Part shown: positions 1 to 10,610 of the stretch, one piece after another
Position numbering within the stretch: the stretch's first letter is position 1
Layout: each line of letters starts with the position of its first letter
NCBI GenBank assembly: GCA_038030265.1
Contig: CM075943.1
Coordinates: forward strand, 44,268,001 to 44,332,000
DNA length: 64,000 nt
From: Corythucha ciliata
Taxonomy: Eukaryota; Arthropoda; Insecta; Hemiptera; Tingidae
Direction: 5' to 3'
Translations under genes and position numbers: made by a program
Notes under the pieces: model-generated
Told to the model about the DNA's origin: nothing
The model's input: the letters and a program-made list of their open reading frames with translations, nothing else
Databases searched by the model: none

Positions 1-538
1 GCTTCTCCAAGTTTTATTTGCAGTTACAAATTGGCATAAACGTCAACAAAAGACGCGTAAAGTAAGTGAAGAAGTTTTTTTAGCGTAGGAATTGCCACTT
101 CATTATTGCATCTTATAATTAGGGGAAAACGTAGGCGGCAGAATTTTTAATGATACTACCGAAGTTAGTTTACGTCTTCGTTCCATCATTATCACTTGCA
201 ATGAACTGAAACGCATCGACCATCAGAACCCAGACCCTATTTCTTGTTCGAGAAATTAAAATAGCTCGCTGGCTCCACCTCTCGCTGGTTTCTCGGCCAC
301 TAAATCATTATTGTAATTAATTAGTTGATTCGCGTTACCAGCTGAAAGTAAAAAACGCTGAACCGCCTATTTACACCAGGTTAGTGGCCGCAGAACTTCT
401 TAAAATTCGCCCTTTCTGTGTAGCCAAGTCTAAATTTCGCTCATAACCGATTTGTGAACTCCGTGTTGCTTGTACGACAGCCTTCAAATCAACCGCTATG
501 GCGTCTTCAACTAAATTAATGTAGAAAGCATCTCCCAT
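1..538. other. No gene recognised
   Basis: AT-rich unique-looking sequence. Reading frames are short and match no family I recognise. I see no convincing splice sites, RNA gene or repeat here. Confidence 0.5.
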
Positions 539-640
539 GGAGGTATATAGGAACAAGTGGAGGGAGTGAAACGCATTTTTCGTGAAGCCGGCCGCCATTA
601 CTACACACCATTTGTTATAAGGACTCACCCAATAGTCCGG
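539..640 (+). repeat. Half copy of the 4388-4643 MITE
   Basis: This stretch matches the left part of the element at 4388-4490. It shares the terminal GGAGGTA..AGGAACAAGTGG, then GTGAAACGCATTTTTCGTGA, then the segment ending near the ACACACCAT block. No matching right terminus is found nearby, so it is a truncated copy. Confidence 0.7.
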
Positions 641-959
641 GAGCCCACAGTATGCAAAATCCGGGTCATTTGATCGTGTCTAGCACCTACACAGGACGTT
701 TTCTTTGGTCTAAGAGATGACACTTTCTGAGATCGCCAGAAATTTTTCCGTGGGGCAGGGGCTCACAGCAGAGCTAGCTGTTGACAAACACACCTTTGGG
801 TGCTTTGAAAACGACTGGCGAGAATAGTAAAAAAGTCATTCCCCACGACCAATACGTTACGAAAACCAACAACGCCGCCCGATTATATTGTAGATACCTC
901 CATATCAGCGAGCTTCAGAAAATGTGAAGCTTCAAAGCTTACTAGTAGCCAGGGTTTTA

Positions 960-1240
960 TTCGAAATTGGATTGTGGTGATGGTTTTATAGTTTATCCAA
1001 GTTGTGCAAAGCGGAGATTTTTCAACAAAAGTCAACCCCCACTTGCCCACTGTACCTATCGACTTCCCATGGATCGTAAAAACTCCTTCAACGTGTCCCT
1101 TTCAAAACTACTCATGAGCGTTTGCTTCATTAATTGGCGATTTTTCGGCAGAAATTTCAATTTTTTTTTTAGAAAAAAAGAGTGATTTTCCTATTCAAAA
1201 ACGATTGCTTTTACCTGCAAAATTCAAACAATCCTTGTGA
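960..1240 (+). repeat. Diverged partial copy of the foldback arm at 18.9-19.2 kb
   Basis: The segment around CAACCCCCACTT, CCCATGG(A/G)TCG, the run ending in ACTCATGAGCGTTT and TTTTCGGCAGAAA parallels 19005-19160 in the same order with many substitutions. Only one arm is visible. No protein-like frame is supported. Confidence 0.5.
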
Positions 1241-2855
1241 ACTTCAACAAAAATGCGCAAAAATGCGGCGTGAAAATGCCGCAATATGCGGTTTCTATGG
1301 CGAGATAGAGTTATTCGGCGTCCTTAGATACCGCTTGCGGCATTTTTCCCGACCGTTCGTATTAACGCCCCAGCCATTGAGAATTTCAAAAAACGTGTTG
1401 CAAGTACCGCTTGTGTGTATCCGGCTTAACACAATACGCTGTATATTCTGGATCATGCGGAACTGATTTGTGGAAGTAACGAAAATATTCAAGAAAACAC
1501 GCGCGGAGTGTGCTTGTATCTCCATAATTTTCACTTTGATTCGTTTCAAACGCTGGTAAGTTGGGCTACTGGGGTGGGGAAAAAATTTGGAAGTAAGAAG
1601 AATCCCTTCATTGAGTATGAAAAGGGAGAGAAACCTTATAAAAAATAATTCATGTAGAAAAAAGAGCGAAAAAACGGCAAACGAGCACAAAAAACTCGTA
1701 CGCGTGAGACGGAAGGTTGAGGTCGGTACAATTTACCTTTAAATAATTATTAACCCCGGAATTGTAAAGTATAACAATTAGTTAATAACAATTTTACCCA
1801 ATTAATAAAAATCCTCTCGCCTCAAAATAAATAAATAATTTGGAACTTGCTTTATAGACAAAATAAATAATCAATATAATTTTATCATCGGTGACTTGTT
1901 AAAGTTTCTCCTAATACTTTTCAAGCACCACAAAATAATATCAATTAATTCTAGTCCTAATCGTGCGAAATAACAGTTAAATATACATTTTTAGATCTAA
2001 AATACCAATGAAACCCTCTCGAATTGCCTAGCGAGTTAAACGTTTCCCTTTCAGATAAAGATCTCTAAAAATTGTAAAAATTAACCAAGCCCTTTCCCAT
2101 TGTTTCAATAATGAGGAAGTTTCATGGGTAAGAACTTATTCATGAATCTATTTTTTAAGGTTTATTTACACTAAAATAGAGCATAACTCGTGATCCGTTC
2201 GTAAAATAACCCAACAGTTAATAAATACGCGGTTTTCTTCCCGCGGGTTCTTCGACGTGATAAGAATCACGAGAGAAAATTTTGAAGAACTTTTTGTGAT
2301 TGTGGGTTTTTTTCTGAGCAACTCTTTAAGAAAAAAAAGCTTCTCCCAAAAATTGGTTTGCCGGTACACATTTAAATTTCTGGCCTAGGTACACAATTAA
2401 CTATTCCTTTGTAGCTATTGAATGGTTTGAGCTTTCGCGAATAAATCGGCAGCCTTTCCTTTCGCCAGATCCCGAAGTGATTTTTTATTATTTGTTGAAA
2501 ATGTTTGTGTAAATGCTAACAACAACTAAGTCCTAGATGAACTTACCTTAACGTAAGAGGCCGGACTGCAATTATAAACTCGAGGGGTGTAATGCTTCCC
2601 AATGTGTTTATAAGGTGCATTTACCCCCTTCACGCGCATCCGAGAGTGATGCTCCAGCTCCACCCCCCCGTCAAACTGAAATTTCACCACCCCACCCGTA
2701 CGTTTAATTTTTTCTTTCTCCTCTTATTTGATATTCAACCAAATTACCAGATCTACAGTCCCAAAACCTTATATTTATTTTCTCTTAAAACGCTTTGGGT
2801 CTGTCTTCTCCAACTCATTTAACCCCTCGACATCTACTGATTTGAGTCTACTCTC
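1241..2855. other. AT-rich region, no gene recognised
   Basis: Short open frames on both strands (for example 1295-1690 minus) have low-complexity composition and no family resemblance. No RNA gene or paired repeat end was found. Confidence 0.45.
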
Positions 2856-2859
2856 GTCC

Positions 2860-3105
2860 TTAAGCCTAGTACACACTGAGACTCTTTGAGTCCGATTCTT
2901 TGTGTCTGTGAGAAAGAGTCGGGGCAGAGTCGATTCTTTTTTGCTTGAATATCATGTGTTGCAGATTCTTTTTTTGATTCTTTTGTCTAGATTCTAGTCC
3001 ACACTGAGACTCTTTGAGTAGATTCTTTGTGTCTAAAAATGAATATCGCGTGAGTCTCAGCAGAGTCGACTCTTAGTGTCTAGAATATCATGTGTTGCGG
3101 GTTAG
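2860..3105 (+). repeat. Two tandem degenerate copies of a ~130-bp unit
   Basis: The block CACACTGAGACTCTTTGAGT occurs near 2871, and the same core follows a near-identical lead-in near 2998. Each copy continues with GATTCTTTGTGTCT and ends with ATCATGTGTTGC (near 2951 and 3088). The unit is about 127-137 bp. The content is rich in GAGTC/GACTC words. It may be a small non-autonomous element, but no target-site duplication was identified. Confidence 0.6.
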
Positions 3106-3292
3106 TATTTTTGAATATTTTTGCATCCCAACGGAAATGGGATTCTCTGATTCATGTTGCGCAACATTGGGTCGCAGTGTGGAAGTGAATTGAAGAACCT
3201 ATTTTTCAAATTTTCTATATAGCTTTCTCGTCTCATGATTTGTTGGCAGTTTAGCTGATTGAGCCCAGCACGTGCATTTGTTCGTAGTTGTC

Positions 3293-3455
3293 ATCAATTG
3301 AGTGAATAGGTGTTTGTTCTGGCAAGGTGTTTGGGACATGTTCGGAGGAGAGTTCCCATGAGAACAGCCAATAAAATGTAATAATCTTAAATTTCTGTAC
3401 CGAACATATTCGAAACACCTCGTTCTCGTTGAAACAGAACTATTGAGTTCTAATT
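3293..3455. repeat. Imperfect long hairpin
   Basis: The left half has AAGGTGTTTGGGACATGTTCGG-type sequence (3324-3346). The right half has its inverted counterpart CCGAACATATTCGAAACACC (about 3401-3420), and pairing continues outward through GTTCT/AGAAC blocks. The whole resembles a palindromic MITE of about 160 bp. Confidence 0.45.
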
Positions 3456-4375
3456 TTTGCTCCCGAGTTTATTGTGTTGTGGTGTAGTGAGCAAACTCTC
3501 GAATTCATAGAGGACATACAAAGAGCTTTTGCAAGCCCCGTGATTTTGATACGTGCCCTTGCAATTCAAACCAAACCTAAACAGCCATGCATATATTATT
3601 TTCCACTGCCCACTTTATACTGATCATCGCTAACAAGTTGGAATCCCTCCTCCTCAACAAGCAGCGCGTCCCAGCTATCCAACAAAATTTCAGCACGTCG
3701 ATTCACCACGTTTGCCCAAGGATTGGCAAGCACGATAAAAAACTCGAATCCTGATTCCTGGGTCCCTCCAGTTCAATTCTCTCAAGTTCCGGCATCACAT
3801 CCAGTCCAGTATTCATTGTCGTACTTGGATGCCAATGCAGAGTGAAACTCTATTCTCTTTTCAGAGTACCCGTCCACCACCCACAGTCTCACATGACAAC
3901 GCCCTCTTTCGCGTGGTCCACATCCGCTGACAGTCACTAACGGGCCGGTAACCCGGTGTTGCATGTGTCTGGCAATCCTTCATCTTCATTGTCTATTTCC
4001 TCACTGCATCATCCATCCCTCATGAGAAACGCTCCTTCCCCATGAGCATGAGAACTGAACTGCTCGGCACAGTATTCTCCCAGGCGGGCTCTCCAGGCTA
4101 AAATTGTATGAACCTCTGGGCGAAAACTCCCTTGAAAAATGAATCATTTTTATAGATTGCAATAAAAAAAATAAAAAACCACTATCTGGAGCAATCAACC
4201 TGGTTACTGCCTGGGTACTATTCACAATTTGTATGGGAAACCTATGACACCGAAACCTTCAATCTCCTAGGAACTCCTTCAATTAAATCCGCCTGAGCGC
4301 TCTCCGGTCCACCTGCTCGCCCTCAATACTGTTGTAAGGGGTCTTATCTTATCATTATCTTATCAGGGCGTTGTT
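3456..4375. other. No recognised gene
   Basis: Two minus-strand frames (3782-3964, 60 codons; 4001-4225, 74 codons) are the longest here. The first has a somewhat protein-like composition but matches no domain I know, and no splice structure could be built around it. I leave them uncalled. Confidence 0.35.
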
Positions 4376-4387
4376 TGTGTTCGAGCA

Positions 4388-4643
4388 TGGAGGTAGGAAC
4401 AAGTGGAGGGAGTGAAACGCATTTTTCGTGAAGCCGGTCGCCATTACTACACACCATCTGTTATCAGGCCTCACCAAACAAAAACATTGACAATTTGATA
4501 CTTGATCAGTGAAAAAGTAATAAATTCCCCTCCCGTCCTCTCTAGGTGAATGATAACAGTGGGTGTGTAATGGCGGATAAACCGGCTTCACATGTTTCTA
4601 CATTAAAAAAGCCTTTCTCTCTCTCCACTTGTTCCTACCTCCA
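4388..4643. mobile_element. 256-bp foldback MITE with 10-bp direct repeats
   Basis: The termini are inverted copies of TGGAGGTAGGAACAAGTGGA (left from 4388, right ending 4643). Internal arms also pair (GTGAAGCCGG.CGCCATTACT on the left against the inverse on the right). The flanks carry an identical TGTGTTCGAG at 4376-4385 and 4644-4653, as expected for a target-site duplication, with two extra bases on the left side. A 9-10-bp duplication would fit Mutator-like or P-type superfamilies, but the assignment is open. A truncated relative lies at 539-640. Confidence 0.75.
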
Positions 4644-4689
4644 TGTGTTCGAGAGTCAATTGGGAATTCAAGCTATCACTTCCGAAGTA

Positions 4690-5980
4690 GCAAAGATCAT
4701 TTAAAAAATTTTTATTAAATATTTTTTTCAATTTTAAAGTTTTGATCTCCAAATATTTGAGGACAAAATATTTTTTAAACTTTTAATAAATACGTGACTA
4801 CAATAGTTTTTTCACCAAATATATATCAATTGTTTTCAAATGTTTTTTAAACAAATATTTGGGTACAAAATGTTTGAACAAAGTTTAATTGAACCTGATT
4901 TTTTAAATATATGTTTTCGCGTAAAATTCAAATGAGATTACAATCGTACATACCGGGGATATTCCGCTTATCTCCACCTAATCGGGCCCGGGTTGTTTTT
5001 CTGTCACAATTAGCGGCTGCCCACATTAAAGGTAGGGAGAAATAAATAGATAATTAGTTTTTATGAGTTTATGAATTTGATTTAAAATTCGAGGAAAATC
5101 AAAATTGAAATTCGGGCTCTGCTGGGCAAGTCTCAAGACGTCAAGACTATAGGTTTCATATGAGATCATGAAAAATGAAATATTCCAAGTACTTCGCGCG
5201 TAAAACGGTGAGGGGTTACTGGGCGAGGGGTAGTACTTGCATGCCCCCATAAGCTGAGTGGGGGTCAGGAAGGCACAAGGACCCTTATGATGAGACGGAC
5301 CTGCACCCCCTGCTTTTTGTACGAGTCATCGCTAACTTTTTCAGTTTTTCTTCCCCTACCCGCGGTCTTCTTACACGCTAAGGCGAACTTCTTTCTTCGT
5401 TTTTTCCGTCCACATGGCACATGGGCACGTGGTGGGAAGCTGGTCTATGGGCGACACCGCGACAGAGCCAGTTTAGTAATAATTCAGTTCGTTCGTCCGT
5501 TGATTGCGCGAATATAAAGTGAATGTGAGATTATTTGCGTACATACTTGTTTTTCGAGAACTGCTGGTGAGTACTCTACTATTCATTATTTTATACTTTT
5601 TACTTCACGTTATGCTGACAAATTAGATTTATCATTGTGGAACACTTTACTAAAAAACGAATATTAGGTCCGTTCCATAGTTTGAAAAGTGCTACACTAG
5701 CACTGGAGACCACGTTTTTAATCAAACAACTTTTATGAATAAATGTATAAAACGAATGGATACGTGTTCGAGTTCATATATTATGATAGGGATTATTAGT
5801 TTTTATGTTCACGATGGGCTTTTTCCTCTGGAGCTGCGGTATACCATTGGGGGGGGGGCATAGAGGTTTGGATAGTAAAGTTCATTAATTTGGTCTCGTC
5901 CGCTAATCGTGTCAAATAATCGCGATACATTTTGCCGATGACTTATTTAGGTAATGTAGAACAAGACCAGCCCCCAATTC
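4690..5980. other. AT-rich region, no gene recognised
   Basis: At 4690-4920 there are recurring A/T words such as AAATGTTTTTTAAACAAATATTT, similar in style to 8185-8405. The rest has short frames only and a G9 tract near 5851. Nothing functional is recognised. Confidence 0.4.
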
Positions 5981-5984
5981 TGTA

Positions 5985-6126
5985 AAGCCGCCTTCACATG
6001 CGGGCTGTGACAGCTTAAGCTTTGAGCTGTAGCCAATCAAAGAGCCGCCCGCGTTTGAATTAATTATATTTCATTGGACACAGCTGAAAGCTGAGCTTTT
6101 TTCAGATCACATGTGAAGCCGGCTTA
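5985..6126. repeat. Palindromic MITE-like element, ~142 bp
   Basis: The left end AAGCCGCCTTCACATG is mirrored by CATGTGAAGCCGGCTT at the right end. Inner pairing covers GCTTTGAGCTGT..CAAT against ATTGGACACAGCTGAAAGC. The flanking bases do not give an equal direct repeat, so the insertion boundaries are uncertain. Confidence 0.6.
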
Positions 6127-6648
6127 ACTCTTAACGCGTGCATTAGCAAATTTTCTCCGCTGATTACTTTCAATTATTCACCTTGTTTATTTCGCTATCG
6201 CACGCGTTAGGATTAGGAGCAACTATATATATATATATAAAACGATTGCTCATCACTGCTGATAAAGCGTAGCCATCAAATAGGCTCTCACGTCGATGAG
6301 AGAGGTTGAGTTTCAAAGTAAATACCGGAAGAGAGTTGTGTTGCCATAACGACACAAGGAGAGGGACAGGGTGATTGTTTATCAGGGGACGACCTGCCCC
6401 CTCCACATCCCCTCCAGTCAGCTGAGAGCAATCCAGGTTTATATATCGTTGTGGTTAGGAGTTACAGAATGGGGGGGGGGGCTATTACGAACGGCAGGGA
6501 AAAAATGTCTCTATACCCGTATCCAAGGACGCTGAATAAGAAATAACACTCTCCCGCCATAGCAACCGCATCTTGCGCCATTTTCTCACGGGTTCGTAAA
6601 ACCCGGTTCACACCAGCGAGCACAGATAAGAATTTTCAACTTGTTCTA

Positions 6649-6800
6649 CAGGGTGTAACGGAAAAGTCTGGCATAAATGAAATGGGTGATTCTTGGTCAC
6701 ATTTGGAACCAAAATGATCCTATGCACCATGGTCTGATTACTTATGGGTTTTGGAGATAATCGGGATTTTCCTAATTTTGAATGCATCCACGGTTTTCCT
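6649..6800 (+). repeat. Left part of a mariner-type MITE
   Basis: It begins with TA followed by CAGGGTGTAACGGAAAAGT, a typical mariner-like terminus. Downstream the CCATGGT and GGGTGATT words also appear, inverted, in 19880-20006. No right terminus is seen next to it. Confidence 0.4.
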
Positions 6801-6894
6801 TAGTACTTCGTCTGTATCTGATGAAATAATGGTCTCATTGAAATTTAAAAGAACCATTGGAAAGAGCACTAAATTCTCTGTAGGGTTGTAAATA

Positions 6895-7212
6895 CAGGGT
6901 GTTCAAAAAATAGATGGCAATATTTCGCCCGGTGATTCTGCACCTCAAATGGGTTTAAACGACAGAACGATAGAAAACCGATAGAAAAAGTCCACTCTTT
7001 CCATTGGTACCATCAGATTCGACCTTAGAGCTTCCGGTTACTATGCGACGGCCACTTTTCCAAACAAAACAAGGCAAAATAAAAAAGTACTTAAATCCTG
7101 AATATCTCGGAAAATAATAAGAATCGGGCTATGGTCAATAGGGGTCGTTTTAGCCCATTTGAAGTACAGAATCACCGGGCGAAATATTGCCCTCTATTTT
7201 TTGAACACCCTG
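6895..7212. mobile_element. 318-bp Tc1/mariner-like MITE with TA duplication
   Basis: The terminal inverted repeats are about 70 bp long. The left end starts CAGGGTGTTCAAAAAATAG and the right end finishes with the inverse, ..TTTTTTGAACACCCTG. Both arms share the inner CAATATTTCGCCCGGTGATT block and a CCCATTT/AAATGGG block. TA dinucleotides flank both ends (6893-6894 and 7213-7214). There is no coding capacity, so this is a non-autonomous element. Confidence 0.85.
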
Positions 7213-7364
7213 TATAATATACGGTTATCCTAAATGGCGTGCCCCAGTCCGACCAGAATAAATCGCGAAAATATATTCAAAGATTTTCTTGATTTATGCG
7301 GGTCGTCTCACACTCTATTTGGAAATATCGAACATTCGCTAATTTTGTCATCTTTGATCTCCAG

Positions 7365-7599
7365 GTTCGCCAACTTGTGTTTGCTGTGGAAGGGTCCACT
7401 GCAGCGAAAATCACTACATCCATTTGGAAAAAATTATTTTCGGATGAAATATGTCAGAAATTAAGCTGGAAGGGGCAAAAAGGGAAAAAATCGGCTGCGG
7501 ATTTATTTTTAGTCAAAGTGTTGACAGGTATGTGAGTTGAAACGATCAAGAGAAAAAGGTCCTATGTTTATTTGTCTTTTGGTTGTAGAAACAGTTTAG
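7365..7599 (+). CDS. 3' end of a DUF4806-like protein gene (two exons)
   Basis: An exon from 7365 (after the acceptor TTTGATCTCCAG) to 7527 (before the donor GTATGTG) encodes 54 codons and one base. It contains the string LFSDEICQKLSWKGQKGKKS followed by a short L.LVKVL stretch. From memory of the family this resembles the C-terminal DUF4806 domain of insect proteins (..lfsde.a....W.G..gk.sf..l.l.k.i), whose function is not established. The next exon would start at 7589 after TTTTGGTTGTAG and add only three residues before TAG at 7597-7599. No upstream exon was found; the MITE at 6895-7212 lies just upstream. It could be the tail of a host gene, a retained fragment, or part of a transposon-associated gene. 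Family and splice sites are recognised by eye only. Confidence 0.4.
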
Positions 7600-8631
7600 G
7601 CAGCATCAATGCAATGGCTCGAACAAGCCACGCAGCGAATCCACGTGTAAGTATTAGAATTCGCACACGCATTTCATTCACATAATATGTTATACCGTGA
7701 AAACAATTTTGGAATCTCTTTATTGTTCTCAGAGCAAGTAAGCGACCAAAAAAAGACGGTGAACGGTGAGAGTTTGGCGAAACATGATGATAGTTTGATT
7801 TTTTAATTTTTTTTTAAATATTTCATATTTCGTTTTAAATATATTTTTACGCTTTTTCAACTTTTATTTTTAAGCACAGTTGGTCCTATTTCATAGTTTA
7901 CTCACCATGGAATCGATCACTGATTTGAGCATTCGTTGAAGGCTATAAATTGATTTTCAGCAGTCGAAACCGACAGTTAGGTATCTCATGATTTCATTGA
8001 TTTCTTCTGGATCGTAAGCCCCTTTTACGCGAGTGAGTTTTTCGTTGAAAAATAAGTCTAAACTGATTGCACACTGCCAATTTTAGGCAGGGGTTAGATG
8101 ATAATTTGACTGTTTTGAGCAAAAAACTCTATAGTAGAGTTTAGTCCATCCTCCCGTACGTATCGCGAATAAATCTCAGGCGCGAAAACATATTTTAAAC
8201 ATTCAATTAATATTTTGCCTGAAACCTTTTTTTACGTGTTTTATACATTTATTAAACCTTTGATGAAAAAACATATTAAAAACTTTATAAAATGTTTTTT
8301 AAAAGTTTCATAACCAAATGACAAAACGGTCAACAAAATATTTTAAAAAAAACTTTTTTCAAATGTTTGAGCAAACTTTTATAAAAGTTTTAGTAAAATG
8401 TTTTTTAAACGTGAGATCACTCTGCGCTGCCTCACGGGTGGCCCCCTACCAAACATTACCACCCAGATGTTGGTGGGGGGGGGGGCAGGTCTACTGCTTG
8501 TGAGCTCTTCGGGGAAAGATTTCATAGGATAATTAACCTTAAGTCTTGCCGGGGACCCAACCACGATCCAGCTCAGCCCATCTCGCCAACCCCGGACCGG
8601 CGCGAACATCCCCGCCAGCGAGTGAGCCCCC
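7600..8631. other. No gene recognised
   Basis: AT-rich sequence with recurring words such as AAATGTTTTTTAAA at 8185-8405. The GC-rich stretch 8420-8630, read on the minus strand directly after the candidate LTR, begins GGGGGCTCACTCGC, which could be a primer-binding-site-like leader of an LTR element. Confidence 0.35.
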
Positions 8632-8821
8632 TGTTGTGTTTTAATAATAAAACGTGCACGCATTTTTGTAAGAGTTTATTTGTAATTAAAAAGCACTTCA
8701 AGAGAAAAAGGACACTGGGTGAGCTCCGACTGAGCGGGTGGCAGGAGGTGCCGTGTTGAGGGGAGATTAGATTATGGAAGGGGGGAGCGATTACTTCGTG
8801 TTTATATTTTATACTACAAAC
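8632..8821 (-). repeat. Candidate LTR downstream of gypsy pol
   Basis: On the minus strand the segment starts TGTTTGTAGTATAAAATATA (with a TATA-like box), contains AAATAAAC as a possible poly(A) signal, and ends ACAACA. This gives TG..CA termini and a length near 190 bp. It follows the pol fragment in the expected order. No purine-rich tract is evident just before it and no second LTR was found, so the assignment is tentative. Confidence 0.3.
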
Positions 8822-10550
8822 ATAAAAAAAATTGAATGATATTCAATAAAACTTGAGGAAAAAAAATGAAAGAAAACGAGCAAATGTTTAAAAAAATTGA
8901 ATCGAGGGAGAATTTTTTTTTTTCTGCGATTTTAGATGTTGAGCTGCTTGACTGTGCGGCGGGTGGGCTCTGAACGGCACAGTTGTGGGCTCTGCATCTC
9001 GGCTGTACGTTTAGCACCATCGTTTTGATTCGACAAAGGCTCAAAGTGATTGGTACTTGAGCGAGGCGATGACGATTGGATTGATCCCGATGTTGTCTGT
9101 TGTTTAGGTCTCGGTGGCGAACGTAAGCTTCCTCTTGGCGCCGGAAGTTCCGATCGAGACTCGAGTAAGGGCGATGAATGTCTTGTGGCCGTTCTTGAAC
9201 TGAAGAAGGGGCCCATATTGACGGTGGTGGTGGCCATAATTGCTCATTGGCAAGTAGAGAAGAGGATGAAGTAAGAGGTACTTCAGACGGGCGGAGTTGA
9301 TCGTAGTGGCGTTTTACCACATAGCCGTCATCTAGCTCGACTATATAACGGAGTTTTCCCAGTTTATCCACTACTGTTCCAAATTTCCATTTGGTTGATG
9401 ACGTGTAATTTCGACTTTGGACTCGCTCGCCCAGAAGCAATTCGTTTGAAAAGTCCGGTTGAGGGGCACGATTTTTGCCCGAAGACTGAGGCCGAAACAG
9501 GTCCAATTTCGTGCTGATGTTTCTTCCTAGGAATAGCTCCGAGGGTGTCTTTCCGGACGAGAGAGGCGTGGCTCGAAATCGAAATAGAATTTCGACGAGC
9601 TGGTCGTGAAGTGTGGCACCGTCGTCTTCCATCGCCTTTAATTTTGTTTTGATTGTCTGAACGTAATGCTCTGCCAGTCCGTTGGTTGCCGGATGACCAG
9701 GGGCGATGAGACGTTGTTGAATGCCATTAGAGACGCAGAAATCTACGAATTCCGCAGACTTGAAAATGGCGGCGTTGTCACTCACCAGGAATTGGGGTAA
9801 GCCGTACCTACTGAAATGTCGCGGAGCATACGAATTGTCGAGAGTGAAGTAGGAGCCTTGGAGGTCTTGTTGACTTCTGGCCACTTTGACTTGGCATCCA
9901 CAACGACAAAAAAAAATGATGACCCGCGTAGGGCCCGGCGAAATCTTATGTGAACACGTGGCCAGTTTTCGTCTGGTGTGCCCCATAGGTGGAGCCTTTT
10001 CGCTGTTATTCTTGAGGAGACTGCGTTCTTTGCAGCTTTTCGCTAAGGTTTCAATATCGAAGTCGATTTGAGGCCAGTGGCAGTAACGTCTCGCAAGAGA
10101 CTTCATCTTCACAACACCAACGTGTGTGTGGTGTAGTTCACGAAGAACATCGTGTCTCTGCTTTTCTGGGATTATGATTCGAGGGCCTCGGAAGAGGATT
10201 CCTTCATGAAGATGGATTTCTGGATTTTTGATTTTACCGGATAAAACGTCATTTTTCATAGATTTGAGAGTGGGATCTATAGAAGTTTCTTGGGCTATTG
10301 TTTTAAAGTTGACAGTCGAATTTGAGATGTGTGCAATCAGTGTTGCTTGAGATATGAAATCGTCATCGGTGTCATCGCTTTGTTTTGAGCAGGGAGCCCT
10401 TGAGAAATACTCGGCGTCAAGGTGTGACTCTGCTTTCCGGTGTACAACTGAAAAATCGAATCCGCTCAAAAATGTGGCATACCAATAGGTAGTGCATTTT
10501 TGAATGAATATAATTAAGGTGTCCCCACACATACGCATATCCGACATCAA
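8814..10550 (-). pseudogene. Ty3/gypsy-type pol fragment (RNase H tail plus integrase)
   Basis: This is a 578-codon open frame. Its N-terminal part (about residues 25-55) is the end of the RNase H/tether region, with FSVVHRKAESHLDAEYFSR. Residues ~130-170 are the integrase zinc-binding region (LHHTHVGVVKMKSLARRYCH); the usual second cysteine after SC is replaced. The stretch around residues 190-240 does not match an integrase core and looks out of frame, so the first catalytic Asp region is damaged. The core resumes with YGLPQFLVSDNAAIFKS and the Asn-Gly-Glu helix GLAEHYVQTIKTKLKA. A C-terminal arm continues with LGERVQSRNY and KFGTVVDKLGKLRYIV. Reverse transcriptase, protease and gag are absent upstream. 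It is a degraded, non-functional copy. Confidence 0.8.
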
Positions 10551-10610
10551 GGAACATTTGAAAATTCATTAGAACAGAGGTTTTTATTGTGATCAAAACT
10601 GTTCTCAGGG

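Noticed and set aside
3782..3964. Minus-strand 60-codon frame with protein-like composition
   Set aside because: No domain match, no supporting neighbours and no convincing splice extension.
8932..9274. Overlapping frames on both strands at the end of the gypsy pol
   Set aside because: They are frame shadows of the integrase C-terminal arm.
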